In this document: in pieces, positions 19,652 through 29,095 of the stretch
Numbering within the stretch: the first letter of the stretch is position 1
How the letters are laid out: every line of letters begins with the position of its first letter
Origin: Candidatus Parabeggiatoa sp. nov. 2
GTDB lineage: Bacteria > Pseudomonadota > Gammaproteobacteria > Beggiatoales > Beggiatoaceae
DNA: 46,336 nt
NCBI GenBank assembly: GCA_002085445.1
Contig: NBMI01000106.1
Coordinates: 1-46,336, forward strand
Reading direction: 5' to 3'
Notes under the pieces: generated by a model
The model's database searches: none
What the model was told of the DNA's origin: nothing
What the model saw: only the letters and a program-made list of their open reading frames with translations
Program-made: the position numbers and the translations under genes

Positions 19652-20344
19652 GTGAAAAAACGCTTTTTAACCCTGATTGTCGGTGGCAGCATGATGGCGG
19701 CTACCAGTTTAGTTGTTTTCGTTGAGTCACCAGCGTTTGCTGATGAAGCCATCAGTCAATCCATCGATATCGATATCCAATATCGCTATCGTCGCAAGGG
19801 CAGCAACGAGTTCAAGATGCTCACCGATGGCGGTACTTTGTACTCTGGTGACTCTTATAAAATCGTTTTTACGCCCACTGAAACGACTTATGTGTATATC
19901 TTTCAGAAAGGCTCTTCGGGTAACCTTTATCGGCTCTTTCCGATGAAAGGGTTCAACGGGGTGATAGTCAATAACTTTAATCCGGCGCAAGCGGGCACCA
20001 CTTACTTTATTCCAGCGCCAAACAAATCCTTTTTCTTGGATGAACAAATTGGCGAAGAGCAGATTTACATTATCGCTGCTCGTCAGGCTGATAGAATGCT
20101 TGATCAGCAATATCAACAAGTCCTCATTGCCCGACGTGGCTATAATCCCGTCACGATTCAAAGGAGTCAAGCGGCCCTAGAGAGGGCCATCAATATGAGA
20201 GATCCAAGTGGGATTACCACAGACTCTGTTGTCATTCAACAACAAACCAAGGCTGATGATGAAGAACAACCCTTTGCCATGCTCTGGCAACGACTCGAAA
20301 TCTGTGAAGGTTGTGTCAACAGACTGACGTTTCGGCATCGGTAA
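19652..20344 (+). CDS. Secreted DUF4384 domain protein
   Basis: 231 residues from the GTG at 19652. This start is preferred over a TTG at 19607 because it has ACGAGGA upstream and begins a clean signal peptide (KKRFLTLIVGG to SPAFA, cleavage about residue 30). The core (SGDSYKIVFTP, YVYIFQKGSSGNLYRLFP) is the DUF4384 beta domain found in many secreted or envelope proteins, often near caspase-like or FGE proteins. The C-terminal part is charged (DQQYQQVLIARRGY) and ends with a CEGC pair. No catalytic residues are known for this family; a structural or sensory role is likely. It lies 75 bp after the NlpC-like gene and may share its transcript if the hairpin between them is leaky. Confidence 0.8.
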   Translation: MKKRFLTLIVGGSMMAATSLVVFVESPAFADEAISQSIDIDIQYRYRRKGSNEFKMLTDGGTLYSGDSYKIVFTPTETTYVYIFQKGSSGNLYRLFPMKGFNGVIVNNFNPAQAGTTYFIPAPNKSFFLDEQIGEEQIYIIAARQADRMLDQQYQQVLIARRGYNPVTIQRSQAALERAINMRDPSGITTDSVVIQQQTKADDEEQPFAMLWQRLEICEGCVNRLTFRHR

Positions 20345-20475
20345 CGTTTAGAAGTTTGTAAGAGGCGCTTTAGCGCCTAAGTTTGTAGTAGGCGCTTTAG
20401 CGCCTCACGCAATCAACAGGTGATAAATCACCTACTACAGCCAACATGTCTAAAAGCTAAAGTAGGCTAAAGCCT
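20345..20475. repeat. Paired AGGCGCT hairpins
   Basis: Two copies of AGGCGCT-TT-AGCGCCT at 20363-20378 and 20390-20405 lie directly after the DUF4384 gene and could terminate or stabilise its transcript. 20464-20475 (AGGCTAAAGCCT) is the target site of the adjacent MITE. Confidence 0.7.
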
Positions 20476-20697
20476 CAATGCCATTAAGTTAAGGAATTAG
20501 AAAGAAATAATCCCCCGCCTTTGGTAAAGCCGTCGTCTAATAGCTGAAGTGCCCTAAAGGGCACTGAAGACTCAATGGCATATCGTGTGCTTATGAAAAA
20601 ATCCTGAATTTACTAGTCCCCTTTAGGGGACTTTAGCTTTGAGACAACGGCTTTACCAAAGGCTCTTTCTCGTTTATTTCTTAACTTAATGGCATTG
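20476..20697. mobile_element. MITE-A copy 1 (222 bp)
   Basis: Starts CAATGCCATTAAGTTAAG and ends CTTAACTTAATGGCATTG, a perfect 18-bp terminal inverted repeat. It is flanked by 12-bp direct repeats AGGCTAAAGCCT (20464-20475 and 20698-20709), which look like a target duplication. Inside is a second inverted pair GCCTTTGGTAAAGCCGT / ACGGCTTTACCAAAGGC and R4-like hairpins (GTGCCCTAAAGGGCAC, AGTCCCCTTTAGGGGACT). It has no coding capacity, so it would need a transposase in trans. Confidence 0.85.
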
Positions 20698-21158
20698 AGG
20701 CTAAAGCCTACTAACCTTTGATTTAGGGTTTAAACGTGTGGCCTTACAAAATGAATGCGAGACTAACCCTCTTGCAGCTTTGGACTGCAATTAGGTCAAT
20801 AACCACGTATTTTTTTATGGCTGAGGCTCGAAGAACTTTGAGGGCCATGTTGTCATTTGAGTGACTTCAAACTTGATGACGGCCTTCTTTCGGTCTACTT
20901 TTGATAATCGCATTTCTTCGGGATCATCCTTGCTTATACTCAATCCTTGTAGTTGCATTATCCTTTTTTATAACGAATCCCTGTAGTTGTTGCATTATCC
21001 TTTTTTATAACGAATCCCTGTAGTTGCTTTATAACGAATCCTTGTAGTTGCTTTATAATTATTAGACGTCCAAGATAAATCTTGGACTCCTGGGCTATTG
21101 ACTAATCAACGCCATTTCTGTATAAAGCAGCATTCACAATTATGTAGAGGAGTTTGTG
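20698..21158. repeat. Upstream region of caspase gene 2
   Basis: 20710-20930 has no recognised feature. R2-like copies at about 20940-21052 include shortened forms. The hairpin GTCCAAGAT-AA-ATCTTGGAC is at about 21069-21088, preceded by the shared phrase GCTTTATAATTATTAGAC. GAGGAG at 21147-21152 is a good ribosome-binding site for the ATG at 21159. Confidence 0.7.
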
Positions 21159-22268
21159 ATGAAATCCATATTTACACTTGTTATTCTGGCATTACTCATC
21201 AGTGCTTGCCAAACGCCGACCAAACGTGATATCGCTGGGATAGTCGATGACTCAACGCCCGTTTCTAATGCGGCACAAATCGCTTTAGTCATTGGCAATA
21301 GCGATTATGAATATCGCCATTTGGCTAACCCGGTGAACGATGCCAACGATGTGGCGAGCCGGTTGCACAAAATGGGGTTTGATGTGACCCTAAAAACCGA
21401 TTTAAATCAAGTGGATATGATACGGGCCATTCATGCTTTTGCTATTCGTTTATCTGCTCGCCCAGGGGTGGGGCTGTTTTATTTTGCCGGGCACGGTGCC
21501 CAAGTGGACGGGCAAAATTATTTGCTGCCGATTGATAATAACAAAATTGTGGATCACACCAGTTTTAAATCCTACGCCGTTGATGTGGACGGGATTTTGA
21601 AGCGGATGCTTAAGGTCAAAAATCATTTGAATATCATCATCTTAGATGCTTGCCGTAATGATCCTTATCAAGGTTCAACACAGGAGAGAGGGCGAGGGCA
21701 GGCACGCGGTTTAGCACGGATGCAATCTCCGAGAGGTTCGATTATTGCGTTTGCCACCGCGCCGGGTAAAGCGGCTTCTGATACCAGTGTCGGGGAAGAT
21801 AACGGCCGTTTTACTAAATATCTATTGAAAGGCTTAGACAAGGCGCATAAAAATCATCAACGGATAGATGATATGTTGATGGAGGTGAGCAATGGCGTTA
21901 TACAGGAAAGTGGAGGTGATCAAGAGCCTTGGTATTCTGCGTCATTAAGGGCCCCGTTTTGTTTTGGGGGAGGCTGTTTGACAGCGCAACTACCAACACC
22001 GCCATCATCAACCTCATATTCGTCGCCTTCCTTAGAATCGGTGCCAGTACCGCCGCCGCCAGAATTACTGACACTGGCTTCCATGCCGCCCAAAACGGTT
22101 TTTCGTGATACGTTGCGAGACGGAGGTAAAGGCCCTGAAATGGTGGTGATTCCGGCCGGCCGTTTTAGAATGGGCGATCTCCAAGGCGGTGGATATGATG
22201 ATGAAAAGCCGGTGCATTGGGTGTCGGTGGAGAAGTTTGCTATAGGACGATATGAAATCTTATTATAG
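21159..22268 (+). pseudogene. Caspase-like lipoprotein with truncated FGE domain
   Basis: The ATG at 21159, six bases after GAGGAG, is preferred over the in-frame GTG at 21156. Lipobox LISAC with C17 predicts an outer-membrane or periplasmic lipoprotein. The caspase-like domain keeps H112 in YFAGHGAQ and C165 in LDACRND. A linker rich in S and P leads to an FGE start almost identical to the 14732 gene (SMPPKTVFRDTLRD and MVVIPAGRF). That similarity ends at GRYEI, followed by LL and a stop. From 22262 the DNA matches the region downstream of the 14732 gene (about 16959 onward), so most of the FGE domain has been deleted: about 0.68 kb relative to the paralogue. The caspase part may still function; the FGE part cannot. 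Confidence 0.85.
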
Positions 22269-23037
22269 AATGGGTATTATTCGGCGCGAAGGGAAAGGCA
22301 ATAACTATGAGGGTATCTAAGTAGTACAACGAGGACAGCGCAGATAGACGAGTACAACGGATGACGTGGATAAACGGATTATGAGATGCCAACGCGGATA
22401 GTACAACGGATGACGTGGATAAACGGATTAAAAATGATGTTGTCTAAGTAGTACAACTTATCTAAGTAGTACAACGGATACGCGAAGTACAACGAATTAC
22501 GCGAATAAACGAATTGTTATCTAAATATAGATATTCAGATAATTATTTAGTCCCCTTTAGGGGACTTGAGCTTTCAGACAACTGCTTTAGCTGTTGGCTG
22601 TAAATTACGCGGATAAACGAATTTAAATTGACGTTATCTAAGTAGTACAACTTATCTAAGTACAACGAATTACGCGAATAAACGAATTGTTATCTAAATA
22701 TAGATATTCAGATAATTATTTAGTCCCCTTTAGGGGACTTGAGCTTTCAGACAACTGGTGAAAGCTGTTGGCTGTAAATTACGCGAATAAACGAATTTAA
22801 ATTGACGTTATCTAAGTAGTACAACGGATACGCGAAGTACAACGAATTACGCGGATAAACGAATTAAAAATGAATGATATTATCTAAGTAGTACAACGGA
22901 TACGCGAAATAAACGGATTAAAAGTTTATGATAGTGCCAAGGGCGTTGCGTTCTTAATCCGTTATTATAACGAATCCCTGTAGTTGCTGTTTTATAACGA
23001 ATCCCTGTAGTTACGAATCCCAACAGTGATATTCAAC
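22269..23037. repeat. R1/R4 repeats and composite module upstream of cysS
   Basis: 22275-22340 is shared with the region after caspase gene 1. R1 copies are spread over 22320-22520, 22605-22690 and 22790-22920. A block (R1 end, R4, TTGGCTGTAAATTACGCG) occurs twice in tandem, about 22511-22640 and 22691-22820, period about 180 bp. The linker AGTTTATGATAGTGCCAAGG (22922-22942) and R2 copies (22948-23015) complete the module just before cysS. Confidence 0.75.
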
Positions 23038-24462
23038 ATGCTTACTATTTATAACACGCTCACCAAACAAAAAGAACCCTTTACTCCCATCGAACCGGGC
23101 AAAGTCCGCTTATACGTCTGCGGCATGACGGTGTATGATTATTGCCATGTTGGACATGCGCGAGTGATGGTTGTCTTTGATATCGTAGTGCGCTATTTGC
23201 GTTCATTAGGATTTTCAGTCACTTACGTGCGTAATATCACCGATATAGACGACAAAATCATTCAGCGTGCCAACGAAACCGGCGAAGACATTGAGCATTT
23301 AACGGCCCATTTTATTCAAGCCATGTACGAAGACACGGACGCATTAGGCGTTTTGCGCCCCGATGTTGAGCCACGCGCCACTCAGTCTATTCCAGAAATC
23401 GTTGCGATGGTGCAACAGTTGTTGGATAAAAGCTATGCCTATATCACTGACAATAGCGATGTATGCTATGCTATCCAACATTTTGAAGGCTATGGCAAAC
23501 TCTCTGGCAAGCACCTAGACGAGTTACGCGCTGGCGAGCGGGTAGAAGTGGATAAATCAAAACAACATCCGCTGGATTTTGTGTTGTGGAAAGCCGCCAA
23601 ACCGGGCGAACCCAGTTGGGACTCGCCTTGGGGGCCAGGTAGGCCGGGCTGGCATATTGAATGCTCGGCCATGTCTACCAATTGCTTAGGCAACCATTTT
23701 GACATACACGGTGGCGGCATGGATTTACAATTCCCTCACCACGAAAACGAAATCGCCCAATCGGAAAGCGCAACTGGACAACCATTTGTTAATGTCTGGA
23801 TGCACAACGGTTTTGTGCGAATCAACGACGAAAAAATGTCCAAATCGTTGGGTAATTTTTTTACGGTGCGCGAAGTGTTAGAGCGGTATCAACCCGAAGT
23901 AGTGCGCTATTTTATTTTAACCAGCCACTATCGCAGTCCTCTAAATTATTCTGATCAAGATTTAGACGCCGCCAAACAGGCTGTTACTCGCCTCTATACC
24001 GCGCTGCGCGGTTTGCCCGATACCGATGAAAATTTGACAAAAGAGGAGAGTTCTCAGCTTGAAGAAAGGCAAATTAGGGAAGATTTTTCTCAACGCTTTC
24101 ATGCGGCCATGGCTGATGACTTTAATACGCCCGAAGCGTTGGCCGTATTATTTGAATTAGCCAGAGAAATCAATAAGTTACGCGACAACCACGCGTTGTC
24201 ACAAGCCGCGCCATTGGGCCGCGAGTTGCGTGGTTTAGGCGACATGCTGGGCCTATTACAGGCCGATCCTGAAGTCTACTTGCAAGGCACGGAAACTAAG
24301 GCCGATTTATCGGCCACCGAGATTGAACAACGGATTGCAGAACGTCAAGCGGCACGAAAAGGCCGCGATTGGGCAACCGCGGATCGGGTTCGTACCGAGT
24401 TAAAAGAAAAAGGTATAATACTCGAAGACGGGGCGCAAGGTACGACTTGGCGAAAAGTTTAG
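23038..24462 (+). CDS. cysS: Cysteinyl-tRNA synthetase
   Basis: 474 residues. The ATG at 23038 gives the canonical start [15 protein letters not shown]; the in-frame GTG at 23026 would add four residues not seen in the family. Class I synthetase motifs: HVGH (37-40, HIGH signature) and KMSKS (266-270). The zinc ligands match the E. coli enzyme positions: C28, C209, H234 and E238. The enzyme charges tRNA-Cys with cysteine in the cytoplasm. It is monocistronic: composite repeat module upstream, strong terminator downstream. This is the only clear essential gene in the window and an anchor that the repeat-rich DNA is chromosomal. Confidence 0.97.
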   Translation: MLTIYNTLTKQKEPFTPIEPGKVRLYVCGMTVYDYCHVGHARVMVVFDIVVRYLRSLGFSVTYVRNITDIDDKIIQRANETGEDIEHLTAHFIQAMYEDTDALGVLRPDVEPRATQSIPEIVAMVQQLLDKSYAYITDNSDVCYAIQHFEGYGKLSGKHLDELRAGERVEVDKSKQHPLDFVLWKAAKPGEPSWDSPWGPGRPGWHIECSAMSTNCLGNHFDIHGGGMDLQFPHHENEIAQSESATGQPFVNVWMHNGFVRINDEKMSKSLGNFFTVREVLERYQPEVVRYFILTSHYRSPLNYSDQDLDAAKQAVTRLYTALRGLPDTDENLTKEESSQLEERQIREDFSQRFHAAMADDFNTPEALAVLFELAREINKLRDNHALSQAAPLGRELRGLGDMLGLLQADPEVYLQGTETKADLSATEIEQRIAERQAARKGRDWATADRVRTELKEKGIILEDGAQGTTWRKV

Positions 24463-24465
24463 TGA

Positions 24466-24487
24466 TTGCTCGATGAGCAAGTTTTTT
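24466..24487 (+). terminator. Rho-independent terminator of cysS
   Basis: Stem TTGCTC / GAGCAA with a GAT loop (24466-24480) followed by GTTTTTT, four bases after the cysS stop. Confidence 0.85.
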
Positions 24488-25239
24488 CGTGCGCCCAAAC
24501 AATTAATGCGGATTAAGGGTTGAATTAATTATTATGAAATCAAGGATTTATAAAAACTTCTGATTGAGAAGTTATAGAAAAAATATAACGCACGCAAGTG
24601 ACGCTTGCATGTGCCACGCATATTTGGATGTCTCTTGCGTCTTTCGCGTCAAAGCGCGTTTTCCACTTCAGTTGAATTTATAAGATTCAATTTAACCCTT
24701 AATTCGCATAATTACAAGGATTGTATCTAAAAAATGATTTCTTTGCTAATGAAAGAAAATGAACAAATTCGATTTAATTAAGCGAACGTGCATGAAATAA
24801 AATCGTTCCGAAGAAAGCTATTCCCTTGTCATTGCGATATTAAGAAAAAGTTGACTGACGTGATTTTATGCTCGTTTCTAAAATCCATTAACTACAAGGA
24901 TTGTATATAAAAAAGGATTTCTTCGCTTAGATAATAAAATGAACAAATTCGATTTAATTAAGCGAACGTGCATGAAATAAAATCGTTCCGAAGAAAGCTA
25001 TTCCCTTGTCATTGCGAGATTGAGAACGTGATTTTATGCTCGTTTCTAAAATCCCTTATTATATACAATCCTTGTAGTTACTTTATAATTATTAGACGTC
25101 CAAGATAAATCTTGGACTCCTGCTAAGCTTTATCCGTTATTATAACGAATCCCTGTAGTTGCTTTACAACGAATCCTTGTAGTTGCTTTATAACGAATCC
25201 TTGTAGTTGCTTTATATTGAGGCGGTAGGAGGAGTGTGA
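24488..25239. repeat. 84-bp hairpin element and 180-bp tandem duplication
   Basis: 24539-24622 is an 84-bp segment whose near-exact reverse complement lies at 40109-40192; it contains the stem AACTTCT / AGAAGTT. 24711-25070 is a tandem duplication with a 180-bp period (for example CGATTTAATTAAGCGAACG at 24770 and 24950), each copy beginning with R8 sequence. The shared hairpin GTCCAAGAT-AA-ATCTTGGAC is at about 25097-25116, then R2 copies run to 25212. AGGAGGAG at 25227-25234 serves the next gene. No gene is seen. Confidence 0.75.
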
Positions 25240-26028
25240 GTGAAGGTAAAAAGTGTAGGAACCGCTATGAAGAAATTGAGTACCTTGTTATTTAATCAAG
25301 GTGGCAAATGTTTTTACTGTGATGCTTTCTTAGATATCAATGAAGCCAGTATCGATCATGTTATACCACAATCCAAAGGAGGCTCTAACGACATAGATAA
25401 TTTAGTCGTCTGTTGTAAATATGCCAACCAAGCCTTTGCCGATTACCCACCCAAACATAAAATGACGGTGATTAAACAACTGTGCTGTTTTCCATCGGCA
25501 TGCAAAAAAATCTTTCCAAGAGAGGAAGAAATAACCGAAGCGAATGGTATTCAAAATGAGCCACTGATTGAAAATCAACCGGTTAAACCGGTTCAAGCGG
25601 CGGAAAAGACGCCGAGTACAAACGTTCAACCGGTTCAAGCGGCGGAAAACACGCCGAGTACAAACGTTCAACCGGTTCAAGCAGAGAAAAAAACGCCGAG
25701 TACAAACGTTCAACCGGTTCAAGCGGCGGAAAATACGCCGAGTACAAACGCTATCGCGGCAAGTAATACCAATATTGCGGGAGATAACTCCAAGATATCA
25801 ACCGCCTATCAAATTCTGCTTCAAGCGATAGAATCCATTGAAAAAAAGGGAAAAGAAGCGGTAAGTTCTCAAACCAAGTCACAAATGTTGAAATTGATGC
25901 CTTCATTTAAGGAATCAGATTATGGGTTTAGTCAATTTAAGAACTTTTTGCTTCATGCCCAAGAAGAGAAAATTATTACCCTGAAGAAGCACAAAACAAG
26001 TAATAATTACATTGTCAAAAAAGCTTAA
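25240..26028 (+). CDS. HNH nuclease fused to OST-HTH/LOTUS-like domain
   Basis: 262 residues from a GTG, well placed behind AGGAGGAG. Residues 18-70 are an HNH domain: C24-x-x-C27, D39-H40, then SKGGSNDIDNLV (N54), C58-C59 and N63. The second zinc knuckle reads CCKYAN where CxxCN is usual, so one cysteine is alanine. Residues 115-173 hold four 14-residue repeats (core PVQAAENTPSTN, 42 bp each). The last 75 residues (from about 187: AYQILLQAI, then MLKLMPSFKESDYGFSQF) match the OST-HTH/LOTUS pattern, a domain known to bind RNA and usually joined in bacteria to NYN nucleases. Inference: a nuclease targeted to RNA or structured nucleic acid. The gene stands alone behind R2 repeats shared with the caspase genes. 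Confidence 0.75.
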   Translation: MKVKSVGTAMKKLSTLLFNQGGKCFYCDAFLDINEASIDHVIPQSKGGSNDIDNLVVCCKYANQAFADYPPKHKMTVIKQLCCFPSACKKIFPREEEITEANGIQNEPLIENQPVKPVQAAEKTPSTNVQPVQAAENTPSTNVQPVQAEKKTPSTNVQPVQAAENTPSTNAIAASNTNIAGDNSKISTAYQILLQAIESIEKKGKEAVSSQTKSQMLKLMPSFKESDYGFSQFKNFLLHAQEEKIITLKKHKTSNNYIVKKA

Positions 26029-26172
26029 TAGCCAAACGAAGTCACTTCGCTATGCGACAATAATAGCGAATAGCGAAACGATGTTACCGCTCAGGTTTAT
26101 AGCAAAATTTTAGCCACGAATGCGTTTTACAATAAGCTCAATAGTCTTTCTTTTTTAATTGCACAATTCAAT

Positions 26173-27267
26173 ATGAAAATTGCCTATCTTTCGGCCGGAA
26201 ACGCCATCCATACCGTGCGCTGGGTAAATGCACTCGCGCAACGCGGATACACCATTTTTCTTATCACCATGCACGAGGGTGATGAGCCGTTACATAAAAA
26301 CGTGCAGTTATTTAAGTTGCCTATCCCGGCGCCTTTCGGGTATTTTATCAATGCGTCCTTTCTGAAAAGATTACTTAAACAACTACAACCGGATTTATTA
26401 CATGTTCATTATGCCAGCGGCTATGGTACATTAGGCCGCTTGTGCCGGTTTAAGCCGCTGATTTTGTCCGTGTGGGGAAGTGATGTTTTTGATTTTCCTC
26501 ATCAATCACGCTGGCATCGGGCACTGTTGGTGAAAAACTTGCAAGCGGCTACGCGAATTTGTTCAACCAGTCAGATAATGGCAGCGGCAACCCAACAACT
26601 GTGTTTTGATGAGAGGCCTATTGTTATTACACCGTTTGGCATAGACACCACGTTATTTTCTCCTCGCCCGGAATTACGCGATAATACTGTGTTTAAAATC
26701 GGCACGGTGAAAACCTTGGCCCCTAAATATGGAATTGATACGCTTATTCAGGCCTTTTATAAATTGCGAAAAACATTGGCTGACACGCCGTTAGCGCAAC
26801 AATTGCGCTTGTGTATTGCCGGCGATGGGCCGCAACGTGCTGAATTACAAGCCTTAGTCGCCAAGTTAGGCTTAAGCGCCGTCACCGAATTTGCTGGACA
26901 TTTGTCACACGCTCAAGTGCCGGCTTACTTAAATCAACTGGATATTTATGTCGCCTGTAGTCGCCTCGATAGCGAAAGCTTTGGAGTCGCTATTTTAGAA
27001 GCGTCAGCTTGTGGCTTGCCCGTCGTCGTTTCTCGCGTGGGCGGCTTGCCAGAAGTTGTTGAAGAGGGCGTGACAGGTTTGTTAGCTCAGAAAGACAATG
27101 TGGAACAATTTGCGGCCGCCTTACTCAAATTAGTTCAAAATCAAACCTTGCGCGACAGTATGGGAGAGGCGGGGAGACAGCATGTTATAGAAGAATACGA
27201 TTGGCAAGAGAGTGTGCAGATTTTGGAAGCGGTTTATAGTAAGAAGTACAACGAATTACGCGGATAA
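26173..27267 (+). CDS. GT4-family glycosyltransferase
   Basis: 364 residues from the ATG at 26173; no clear Shine-Dalgarno. GT-B fold of family GT4: N-terminal domain with [10 protein letters not shown] and [11 protein letters not shown]-terminal donor-binding domain with [18 protein letters not shown] (215-220) and the EX7E motif E268...E276. It probably adds a sugar to a lipid-linked surface polysaccharide precursor on the cytoplasmic side. First of the polysaccharide genes that continue to 34749. The last residues KYNELRG and the stop codon are encoded by an R1 repeat copy, so the native C-terminus may have been replaced by repeat sequence. Confidence 0.88.
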   Translation: MKIAYLSAGNAIHTVRWVNALAQRGYTIFLITMHEGDEPLHKNVQLFKLPIPAPFGYFINASFLKRLLKQLQPDLLHVHYASGYGTLGRLCRFKPLILSVWGSDVFDFPHQSRWHRALLVKNLQAATRICSTSQIMAAATQQLCFDERPIVITPFGIDTTLFSPRPELRDNTVFKIGTVKTLAPKYGIDTLIQAFYKLRKTLADTPLAQQLRLCIAGDGPQRAELQALVAKLGLSAVTEFAGHLSHAQVPAYLNQLDIYVACSRLDSESFGVAILEASACGLPVVVSRVGGLPEVVEEGVTGLLAQKDNVEQFAAALLKLVQNQTLRDSMGEAGRQHVIEEYDWQESVQILEAVYSKKYNELRG

Positions 27268-27642
27268 ACGAATTATATAGATATTCAGATAATTATTTAG
27301 TCCCCTTTAGGGGACTTTCGCTTTCAGGCTGCCAAAGAAATGTTTGTAAAATTAGTCGCTTATATTTTCATTTTTCATTTTTCATTTTTCATTTGCGACA
27401 GAGGGCCATAACTTAATTTGAAACCATTCAAAACATTTTATGGCCCTCAAACCAGATAGCGAAAATTAAAATGCGAATAAGTGATTAAATTTTTTGTAAA
27501 ATTAGTCGCTTATAAAAATTTTTAATTTTTAATTTTTAATTTTTCATTTCCGACAGAGGGCCATAACTTAATTTGAAACCATTCAAAATCTTTTATGGCC
27601 CTCAAACAAGATAGTCGTTTTTTCATTTTTCATTAGTCTATA
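27268..27642. repeat. R4 copy and duplicated AGGGCCATAA hairpin block
   Basis: An R4 copy at about 27277-27323. A block of about 145 bp occurs twice: GAGGGCCATAACTTAATTTG at 27411 and 27556, each followed about 25 bp later by the complementary TTATGGCCCTC, and each preceded by TTTTTCATT or TTTTTAATT runs. These can form long hairpins between the two glycosyltransferase genes. No coding sequence. Confidence 0.75.
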
Positions 27643-28860
27643 ATGCGATTTTTAATATTGAGCCAATATTTTCCGCCAGAAACCGGCGCTCCCCAAGTTC
27701 GACTGGCCGCTATGATTCGTGAACTCTTAGGCCTTGGGCATACGGTGGAAGTGGTGACAGCCCTGCCGAATTATCCGCACGGCCAAATTTTTCCCGACTA
27801 TCGGGGACGTTTTTATCGTCTCCAAGACTGGGAAGGAGTGCGCGTGCATAGAGTTTGGATGTATGCCGCCACTGGGGCCGGTATTAAACGGTTGTTAAAC
27901 TATTTTTCGTTTATGCTGACGGCCTTTTGGGGATTACGAAAGGCGCAAAAGCCGGATTATTTGTTTATAGAATCACCGCCCTTATTTTTAGGTATCACCG
28001 GTTATTTAGCCGCGAAACGCTGGCGAGTGCCTTTGATTTTTAATGTGGCCGATTTATGGCCGGATTCGGTAAAAGCTTTGGGCTTAATGCGAGAAGGTTT
28101 CGCGTTACGCCAAGCCGAAAAATTAGAGGCTTGGCTCTATCGCAAAGCTAACTACGTCACGGTGGTAACGGAAAGTGTCCGCCACATTCTTATCAACGAG
28201 AAACATTTGCCAGCCCACAAAGTCTTATTATTGCCCAACGGCGTTGACACACAGTTATTTAAACCACAACCGGCGGATGCCGCCTTTCGAGCCAGCCTCG
28301 GTTTAGCAGAGGATAAACAGTTGATTTTATATGCTGGAACGCATGGTTATGCACATGGCATGGAAGTCATATTGCAAGCCGCCCAGTTATTAACTGATAC
28401 AAATGTGCTATTCTTATGTATTGGCGGTGGCTCGGACAAAAACCGTATTCAACAACTTTGTGAACATAAGGGACTATCCAATGTGCTATTTTGGTCGCCT
28501 CAGCCCCCTGAATTTATCGACCGTTTATATAGTTTAGCCATCGCCGGTGTCTCTACTTTTCGTGACTCTCCGTTGCTAGAATGCACACGCCCGGCGAAAA
28601 CGTTGCCTATCATGGCGTGTGGCAAACCGGTATTATTTAGCAGTGCCGGCGAAGGGGCGCGATTAGTCACAGAGGCTCAAGCTGGCATTGTCGTCGCGCC
28701 CGGCGATAGTAAAGGTTTGGCAGAGGCAGTACGACGCTTGATTAATGATCCTGACTATGCCGCGCAATTAGGCAGAAATGGCCGCGCTTTTGCTGAAAAG
28801 CATTTAAAATGGTCTCTCGTGGTTGCTGACTGGTTGCAACAATTATTGGTTAAAGGTTAA
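27643..28860 (+). CDS. GT4 glycosyltransferase, WbuB-like
   Basis: 405 residues from the ATG at 27643. The opening MRFLILSQYFPPETGAPQ, YPHGQIFPDY, VADLWPDSVKALG and LPNGVDTQLF are typical of WbuB-type transferases (L-fucosamine or similar) of O-antigen and capsule clusters. The C-terminal domain has YAGTHGYAHG, IGGGSDK and SAGEGARLV for nucleotide-sugar binding. Likely adds an amino-deoxy sugar to the growing repeat unit in the cytoplasm. The donor cannot be read from sequence, but the neighbouring dehydratase and aminotransferase would make a matching amino-6-deoxy sugar. R3 hairpins begin two bases after the stop. Confidence 0.88.
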   Translation: MRFLILSQYFPPETGAPQVRLAAMIRELLGLGHTVEVVTALPNYPHGQIFPDYRGRFYRLQDWEGVRVHRVWMYAATGAGIKRLLNYFSFMLTAFWGLRKAQKPDYLFIESPPLFLGITGYLAAKRWRVPLIFNVADLWPDSVKALGLMREGFALRQAEKLEAWLYRKANYVTVVTESVRHILINEKHLPAHKVLLLPNGVDTQLFKPQPADAAFRASLGLAEDKQLILYAGTHGYAHGMEVILQAAQLLTDTNVLFLCIGGGSDKNRIQQLCEHKGLSNVLFWSPQPPEFIDRLYSLAIAGVSTFRDSPLLECTRPAKTLPIMACGKPVLFSSAGEGARLVTEAQAGIVVAPGDSKGLAEAVRRLINDPDYAAQLGRNGRAFAEKHLKWSLVVADWLQQLLVKG

Positions 28861-28962
28861 AGCCAGGGGCGTTGCCCCTGGCTATATTAATCTCGCCCCG
28901 TTGGGGCTAGGAAGGGGCGTTGCCCCTTTTTGTATTAATATCGCCCCGCTCCAGGGGCGTTG
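28861..28962 (+). repeat. R3 hairpin cluster, left part
   Basis: R3 units directly after the stop: GGGGCGTTGCCCC, CGCCCCGTTGGGGC, then GGGGCGTTGCCCC again, and a copy interrupted at 28962 by MITE-A. Probably also acts as a transcript end for the preceding gene. Confidence 0.8.
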
Positions 28963-29095
28963 CAATGCCATTAAGTTAAGAAATAAACGAGAAAGAGCCT
29001 TTGGTAAAGCCGTTGTCTCAAAGCTAAAGTCCCCTAAAGGGGACTGGTAAATTCCTGATTTTTTCAGTTTCTAATTCCTTAACTTAATGGCATTG
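28963..29095. mobile_element. MITE-A copy 2 (133 bp)
   Basis: Same perfect 18-bp terminal inverted repeat as the 20476 copy. Flanking 10-bp direct repeats AGGGGCGTTG (28953-28962, 29096-29105) show insertion into an R3 hairpin: deleting the element and one repeat restores CCAGGGGCGTTGCCCCTGG. Shares GCCTTTGGTAAAGCCGTTGT and the R4-like hairpin with copy 1 but lacks about 90 bp of its interior. Confidence 0.9.
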
